Source: Brachypterus glaber (Eukaryota > Arthropoda > Insecta > Coleoptera > Kateretidae). From it: a stretch of 64,000 bases of DNA. The notes under the pieces are model-generated. The model worked only from the letters and a program-made list of their open reading frames with translations. It ran no database searches and was not told where the DNA came from. The position numbers and the translations under genes were made by a program. Each line of letters opens with the position of its first letter. Position 1 is the first letter of the stretch. The DNA is taken from NCBI GenBank assembly GCA_958510825.1, contig OY294044.1:40894791-40958790 (forward strand). The letters are read 5' to 3'. Below are positions 57,594 to 64,000 of the stretch, piece after piece.

Positions 57594-57665
57594 TTCTTTT
57601 AAATGGTACACCCACCGTAACTTTTGAATGGGATGAGATATAAAATTTAAATTTGGAATGTTTAT
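57594..57665. repeat. CAGGGTTATTCTTTTAAATGG repeat, second copy
   Basis: Matches 17097-17170 through aaatttgga. Confidence 0.5.
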
Positions 57666-58095
57666 ACACTCACAGGCAAAAATGTTGCATATTTTATTTT
57701 AAGTCTTTTATTTAGGTTTATTTCTTTTCCGTTACAACGTTATGTATTGTTTATTACTAAATATCTTATGCTGGAGTGTTTTAAGTATATCAATAGTCAA
57801 ATAATTTACATTTGAAACCCTACAATAGATTTGTAGATGAATCAATTAAATGGCCTCATTTTGGTTATAATATTTAATTAGAAAGAGCAACAATAACGGC
57901 AATATAATAATTCTTTAAGGCAACATAATACCAATTTAGTACTTAGTATTTCCTTCTAGAGCTCAAGCGATAGCCGGCATCCTCCTAGGCATGCTCCGCA
58001 GAGTTCGATCCCATTCTTTCTGTGCAGCAACTTTTAATTCTGAAATTGAGTTAGGAGCTGGATTTTGTGCTCGTATTTAGAATATCCAATACATA
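57666..58095 (-). mobile_element. Tc1-like transposon remnant
   Basis: The end tacactcacaggcaaaaatg resembles Tc1-type terminal sequence, and the region contains the C-terminal end of a Tc1-type transposase. The 5' part is missing. Confidence 0.55.
57936..58066 (-). pseudogene. Tc1-type transposase C-terminus, one stop
   Basis: The minus strand reads QNPAPNSISELKVAAQKEWD, then RTLRSMPRRMPAIA, a TGA, ALEGNTKY and stop. SMPRR..A followed by a G-N-T-K-Y ending is the usual end of Tc1 transposases. TGA replaces a probable Arg codon. The catalytic residues lie upstream and are lost. Confidence 0.65.
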
Positions 58096-58568
58096 TTCTA
58101 AGGAATTTGCATAATAATTAATTGGTGGCCGTTAGAAAATAAATAAAATAATTTTTTACAATCAGTAGCGTAGCCAGAGGGATAAAGAAAAAAAATATTT
58201 AATTTTTTTTTTTTAATTAGTAAACATCTTTAGATAATATGTTTTTTTGTGTTTACATTTTTTACTTTAAATGTATGGGTCAGACGAATTTAAAAGTCTG
58301 TGCATAATATCTTTATCTTTAAATTAAATTTCGAAGTATCGGATTCACTTTCTCTTGACTTTGATGCCTCTGATTTTTCTATAAATATAAATGGATTTAA
58401 GTAAAAACTACACAACCTTTTTTTATCCAATCGTGAAGTTTTGACTAAAATTTTTGTTTAGAACAATCAACACTTTTCCACCTGGACAAAAACCGAAGAG
58501 AGATATTTAGTTTAACATGTTTTTCAACTGTTTTAGAAGCTTCGTCATTTAATCTATTTTTATGTTTT

Positions 58569-58571
<3 letters not shown>

Positions 58572-58602
<31 letters not shown>

Positions 58603-58995
58603 TTATTTTGCCATTTAGGTACAAAGGTACATATGGTAAGTCAGAGTTTAAATATATAAAAATAAAAAAAAACATAAAGATCCATGATACTGTGTATCAA
58701 TTCTACAATAAATAAATAAATAAATATACGTATAGGTAAATCCTATTTGTCTGTACAATACGTAGGTAACTAATATATAACAAATACAGAAATCTTAGTA
58801 TAAACATCTTAGTATAAACAGAAGTACCTTACTATTACATAATAAATAAATATAATAAAATTTAAAATTTGTGGGAATAAAACTCATCTAGACTATAAAA
58901 GCAATTATCAATAAGAATTTTTTTAACTGCTGTACTTGATGGAATATTATAATTTGTGACCAACTGTAATTTTCTCCATTATACAATACTGCACA
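58572..58995 (-). pseudogene. LINE 3' end, antisense
   Basis: The tail is a perfect TAGA run on the plus strand (58572-58602), the inverse of an aataaatctatctatc-type LINE tail. The last codons on the minus strand read VKKILIDNCFYSLDEFYSHK with F and a stop, near 58870-58935. This matches the KKFL...YSLEEF ending of insect LINE ORF2 proteins. No reverse transcriptase remains. Confidence 0.6.
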
Positions 58996-59002
58996 TATTG
59001 TA

Positions 59003-59095
59003 GGAATGTAGTATGGACATTTCTAGATCAGTATACGACATCATGTTATTTTTTATTTGTGGGTTGGTTGCTTTTTGCACAACATGGTCTTCGCA
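59003..59095. repeat. Copy of the Chapaev-like element's 5' region
   Basis: taggaatgtagtatggacat through gctttttgcacaa matches 33585-33675. No transposase follows. Confidence 0.6.
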
Positions 59096-59239
59096 TGTAT
59101 GCATTTATAAACTTTGAAAAGTGACTTAGACTTCCTAAATTCTCTGTATATAAAGCGAAAAATGCACATCAAGGACATGGTGATAACTCTATTTCACAAA
59201 AAATGGATATGGTGTCCTTTACCTCCGGGGTCCAGATAT

Positions 59240-60326
59240 GCAAATGTATAAAATTATTATATTATTTTATATACAAATAAATGTATGAATTTTTATTTTT
59301 AAGGGTGGAAACATGTTAACAACCGTTATTAAAATCGACCAAAAAATTAAAAAACAAATGCATTTTGGGTTTAGAATGTCATGAAACCTCGAGAAAATGT
59401 GAAAAAAGTGGGTGTTTAAAAAAATGTCTGTGACATAATAAAAAATATACCATTCAATTAAAAAAAAATAAGTAAGATATTACCCACCCTAAGAGGACCA
59501 TCCTGTATATTTTTAATTATTTTTAAAAGCCAATTTTTTATCGGGTCACCGGAACTAACCAGGTTACTGAAACTCGTTTTTGTGAGAATCGATTACATAC
59601 GGTAAGTGAGGGGAAGCAATAACCGTAAAAACTTAACCTATAAATTGTTTATTTACATCATAATTCACAGGCCTGTGGGTATTTTTTTCGATTTGTATGT
59701 AAAGTGTATAAAATAGAGTATGTAAGGTATTTCAACTTTTATTTAGTAGTAGTACTAACTTCTAAGTGTTTGCTTATGTGGTTTATCTAATATTATTAGA
59801 CTAATAATTATTAATTAATTATAATTAATTAAATTCTTGTATAAATAAGTATATAAACTTATCATTGTTGTTTGTTACCTTCCCCGTGAGCAAATAAACT
59901 TGGAGATGTAGTTTAAGTTCTTTTTCATAATATCTTAACCAAAGGAAATATATAAAAATATATACCATATCGGTTTTTGGGAGAAGTTAGGTTAGGTACT
60001 TGTCAAAACCATAAGAAAAATAACCAATGCGTTTTTGTGAGAACTGTCGGTTATACGAATTCACTGGTGGGGATAAAAACCGTACGGTTAACCGGTTTTC
60101 ACAAAAAATTGGCTATTATGTGCCTTTTTTAAAACCATAAAACATTTCTCGTTAAAGTTTTTCTCTAAAGTGGATACTTTACTATATATCGACCGAGTCG
60201 GCTTGGGTGAGACACCCTGTATAATAAAAACAAAACTCGATGTAAAGTTTTTTTATTTAAGTTTATTTAAAAAGCAAAATTAAAATTTTACCATTTTTGA
60301 CTTTTTTTCCTATAACTCAAAAACCA
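59240..60326. other. Intergenic with repeat ends
   Basis: Sequences such as accatcctgtatatttttaa (59507) and gtgagacaccctgtataata (60208) resemble terminal sequences of insect MITEs and may mark the two ends of one element. No gene seen. Confidence 0.4.
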
Positions 60327-60363
60327 GCCGTCATGACGGCTTGATCTGACGCGTCAGATCAAG
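60327..60363. repeat. Two abutting perfect palindromes
   Basis: GCCGTCATGACGGC (60327-60340) is followed, sharing one base, by a 24-bp perfect palindrome (60340-60363) with half-site CTTGATCTGACG. Confidence 0.85.
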
Positions 60364-60832
60364 TGTCAATGGAAGCTTTTGATCAGAAAGATGAAATCTA
60401 CATCATACTAAAAATTCAAGATTTTTGACAGAAAGTTTCCATAAGAAACGTGCATGTCTGTTTGGATACCTTCAGATACATAAAAATGAAAACACGTCTA
60501 ATAAAATGGTAAATATATTGAAAAAAAAATCATCATAGATTTGATTTTTCACACATTTATGATATTATTTTGCAAGCGTATACTCTATAAATCGTATAAA
60601 ATTTTACGTCGTAGAAAAAACACCTTTTAAATTGGGAATTACCTGACATACTCTTTAAACTTTTAAAGATGACGCCCTTTGAGAGCAGCAGTTTATGACG
60701 ACACTGTGTAAGTATTAAAATATGTCCCGCTAAAAATAAAAATAGACCTGTCCGAGATTTTTTTTTAGTGTTATTTTCAGAGTTATCGAATTTAATTATT
60801 TTCAAAATTCGACACTGTATAATAAAATAACT

Positions 60833-63062
60833 AGCTGAGTATTTCCACGTCAACTAGCCCCTCGATCCGGAACTCATCTCTCCGATTTTGCTGAAATTTT
60901 GCCCCATAACTTAGTGTTTATATACCCCCATTAATGGCGTTTTGCGAAAAAATCGTTGGTTGCTGAGATATTAGGATGGGTCATTTTTTGCCTTTTTCAA
61001 AATCGGAAAACAACCATGTAATAAATTCGTAATAACTTAACTTCTATTGAAGATATAGACTTTAATCGTATTGATTTTTAAATAGAATCAAATTATGGTC
61101 TAGAAAATCCATTTTGACATTTCCAAGATAGCGGACCGCCATGTCAATTTGGGGAAGTTTATATTTTGTATCCCCAAAATAGCTTATCTTCGATTTTTTT
61201 TTATTTTTTTACTATTAACTTGTATTTAGTGGTAGTATGTCCCTATAAAATATTTTGACTCAAATAACATATTTGTGGGAGATATGACCCATAATGTGCG
61301 ACCATTCCCTATTTTTTTTTATTTTTAACTACACAAAATGAGCTCTGTGAGAAATTTAATGAAGAAACTAAATCCATTGAACAATATTATTAATTTGATT
61401 ACTTATTTAATGAAAAGGGTCATCAATAACAATATACAGGGTGTGCCAAAAATATAGGAGCAACCTATACTGGGTGTCCCAGAATGTTTCCAAAATCTCT
61501 TAAGGGTAATTAGATTTCGTCAAAATAATGCCACAAGTTCATATAAAATTTTTGGCTACGGCCCCCCTACTCTGAGATATTTGCCCTCCTAGATGAAATA
61601 GAAAAATTATTTTTTTTGGATAACTTTTTTACTTTCTAATATTAATTGACAATTTTTTTTTGAGTTTTTTAAGAAAATTAATGCGCATCGAATGATTTTT
61701 ACAGAAGTTCCGTAATTATCAGAAAAGTCAGGGGCGGACTTCCCTTATGGTTGCAAACCCCTAAGATTTATAGGGTTACAAATTTTAGACTTTTGATTAC
61801 TTTTTTGACATTTTTGAGTAATTTTGATCAAAAAAGTACTCTACACAAAATTCGATAACATGAAGCGTTTCCGAGAAAAAGGCACCTTAAAAAAAATCGT
61901 TAAAAAATATTAAATATATAAGGGGTGAATATCTCAAAGGGGGGGAGGGTAGTCAAAATTTTTATATGGACTTTTTATTTCAATTTAATGAGATAAAAAT
62001 ATTTAAAAAATAATATATAGCATTTTTGAAAAATTATAAAAATATTTTTTTACGGTCCTCCTGCCTTTGAATTAAAAAAGTGCCTTTTTCTCGGAAACAC
62101 TTAATTTTATCGAATTTTTTGTAGAGTAATTTTTTGATTAAAATTACTCAAAAATTTAGGAGTTAGGAACCATAAGGGAAAATCATTCAATGCGAATTAA
62201 TTTTCTTAAACAACTCAAAAAAATTGTCAATTAATATTAGAAAGTAAAAAAGTTATCAAAAAAAAAATAATTTGTCTATTTCATCTAGGGGGGCAAATAT
62301 CTCAGAGTAGGGGGGCCGTAGCCAAAAATTTTATATGAACTTGTGGCATTCTTTTGACGAGATCTAATTACCCTTAAGAGATTTTGGAAACATTCTGGGA
62401 CACCCAGTATAGGGTGCTCCTATATTTTTGGCACACCCTGTATATTGTTATTGATGACCCTTTTCATTAAATAAGTAATCAAATTAATAATATTGTTCAA
62501 TGGATTTAGTTTCTTCATTAAATTCCTCACAGAGCTCATTTTTTGTAGTTAAAAATGAAAAAAAAATAGGGTATGGTCGCACATTATGGGTCATATCTCC
62601 CACAAATATGTTATATGAGTCAAAATATTTTATAGGGACATACTACCACTAAATACAAGTAAATAGTAAAAAAATAAAAAAAATCGAAGATAAGCTATTT
62701 TGGGGATACAAAATATAAACTTCCCCGAATTGGCATGGCGGTCCGCCATCTTGGAAATGTCAGAATGGTTAAAAAAAATGGATTTTCTAGACTATAATTT
62801 GATTCTCTTTAAAAATCAATACGATTAAAGTCTATATCTTCAATAGAAGTTAAGTTATTACGAATTTATTACATGGTTGTTTTCCGATTTTGAAAAAGGC
62901 AAAAAATGACCCACCCTAATATCTCAGTAACCAACAATTTTTTTGCAAAACGCCATTAATGGGGGTATATAAACACTAAGTTATGGGGACATGCAAAATT
63001 TCAGCAAAATCGGAGAGATGAGTTCCGGATCGAGGGGCTAGTTGACGTGGAATTACTCAGCT
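60833..63062. mobile_element. 2.2-kb fold-back element, 3-bp duplication
   Basis: AGCTGAGTA and its inverse start a near-perfect inverted repeat whose arms reach about 1.05 kb each (60833-61885 and 62085-63062), with a short unpaired centre. ACT flanks both sides. Inside each arm sit other terminal motifs: tatacagggtgtgccaaaaa (61434) and, further in, tactgggtgtcccagaatg (61468), both mirrored in the other arm. No protein is encoded. Confidence 0.85.
61468..62409. repeat. Inner inverted repeat with TACTGGGTGTCCCAGAATG ends
   Basis: The ends are exact inverses and enclose matching arms (ccacaagttcatataaaatt, ggcaaatatctcagagtagg inverted). This may be an element that was present before the outer arms duplicated, or simply the inner part of one large fold-back. 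Confidence 0.6.
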
Positions 63063-63629
63063 ACTAAATTCGGAAGCCAGTGGTCAAAAGTGATATCCTA
63101 TCCTGGAGACAGGACTAATAATTGAGAGTAATTAATTAATAGTATAGTAACACATTGTAACTGTCTTTATGCAATATTCTGATGTTATGTAATTAACCAG
63201 CAATTGCAAATTGCTTTACATTGACTTATATTGTAATCAATAATGAACCGTCCCGAAAAAAAAAGGATTAGATTTAATTGGATGCTATTTGATACGATTT
63301 GATACAATTTTCTACTAAATTTTAGTTCAAATTCAATCAGGTTTGGAAGGAAATAAATACAAATTACAAATTACACATCTTAAGAGATATGAAGTGTTTA
63401 ATTTATATTTTTGTTGTCAGATCTTAACAGATTTCTGTACATAAATCTGGCAACAGGATTGTTTTTTTAATGAAAATATATTTTAAATTTTAAATTCAAT
63501 TGGATCTAATCGGATCAGGTCATATATGATCCAAATTTGAAGGTAAGGCGTTTCTCGGGGAAAGAAGATCTGAACAGATTTTATCAGGTCAGGCCAAAAT
63601 CCATATCTAATTAGATCTGAACGGGAGCC
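63063..63629. other. Intergenic, nothing recognised
   Basis: Degenerate repeats of a short GATC/ATCTGATT-like word occur (63470-63620). No gene seen. Confidence 0.35.
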
Positions 63630-64000
63630 GGTCTTTACCTCGAAAAAATTTACCTCAAAAGCAAATACCTCGAAAAAATTTACCTCGAAAGGACATTACC
63701 TCGAAAAGACGGTCAAAAAAATTTACCTCGACAGGACATTACCTCGAAAGATTTTACCTCGAATGGCTTTTACCTCGAAATGGAATTTTTTTAATTTTTA
63801 TCTGTTTGTTTTCGATTATTGTATATTGTAGTTTTTTTGCTGATATTTTATCATTTGTTGATTTTATTTTAATTTACAGGCAATTATTAGCTTTTAGTTT
63901 TAGTAAATATTCCAAAATGAATCGATTAACCTATATCGAGAGTTCGCGAGAGATAAATTAACGGTGTATAAAAACTTTGTGTATTATAAAGATGGTGTGT
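63630..64000. mobile_element. TTACCTCGAAA subterminal-repeat element, copy 2, cut by window end
   Basis: At least eight TTACCTCGAAA-type units lie between 63636 and 63780. The interior (ttattgtatattgtagtttt, then tttatcatttgttgatttt, then ataaaaactttgtgtattat) matches 10440-10640. The right end lies outside the window. Confidence 0.75.

Larger units (their letters stand above)
57431..59239. mobile_element. MITE with GACCCCGGAG ends, interrupted copy
   Basis: The left part (57431-57595, from gtggaccccggaggtaaacg) and the right part (59146-59239, tataaagcgaaaaatgcaca through cctccggggtccagatat) match the intact copy at 31241-31425. About 1.55 kb of other elements (SINE-distal repeat, Tc1 relic, LINE end, Chapaev-like 5' fragment) has been inserted between them. 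Confidence 0.7.

Overview
The window is AT-rich, low-complexity eukaryotic DNA, almost certainly from an arthropod and most likely an insect. The evidence is the mix of transposon families (Penelope with GIY-YIG nuclease, pogo/Tigger, piggyBac, hAT, Tc1, LINEs with ATT-type tails, a tRNA-type SINE promoter) and the many fold-back MITEs. I found no host gene. Everything I can read as protein belongs to a mobile element. Nearly all of it is broken by stops or frameshifts; the exception is one small spliced open reading frame carried inside a transposon.

Layout. 0.3-0.5 kb: 11-bp AT repeat. 0.5-1.3 kb: one copy of a dispersed repeat, 'family A'. 1.3-4.1 kb: three Penelope fragments, two of them head to head, whose 3' ends carry hammerhead-ribozyme-like motifs. 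4-12 kb: fold-back repeats, a 310-bp tandem duplication, a LINE tail and a TTACCTCGAAA repeat element that reappears at the right edge of the window. 12.18-16.89 kb: a complete pogo-type transposon with TA target duplication and a dead transposase ending in a PHD-like finger. A second element with TTACTGGG ends is nested in it and carries a two-exon mini-gene. 17-25 kb: short inverted repeats and two copies of an element that contains a 99-bp minisatellite built from TGCGCA sub-units. 27.5 and 32.1-32.7 kb: LINE 3' ends. 32.71-36.00 kb: a DNA transposon with about 0.7-kb inverted repeats, CAC termini and a 4-bp duplication (Chapaev-like). 36.86-38.37 kb: a non-autonomous hAT with an 8-bp duplication. 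38.4-39.2 kb: a palindrome.

39.40-53.96 kb is a nest of elements. TTAA-flanked ends starting CCC bracket the region. Inside lies a family A copy, which looks split at a TTAA by an 11.8-kb piggyBac-like element. That element keeps only N- and C-terminal scraps of its transposase and contains a perfect CTGT microsatellite of about 9.75 kb, the most striking object here.

54.7-56.8 kb: an LTR element with a primer-binding site but no gag-pol. 57.2 kb: a tRNA-like SINE promoter. 57.4-59.2 kb: a MITE opened by Tc1, LINE and other insertions. 60.83-63.06 kb: a 2.2-kb palindrome with a 3-bp duplication. The genes do not form a pathway. The region is a layered record of transposition, readable from which element interrupts which.
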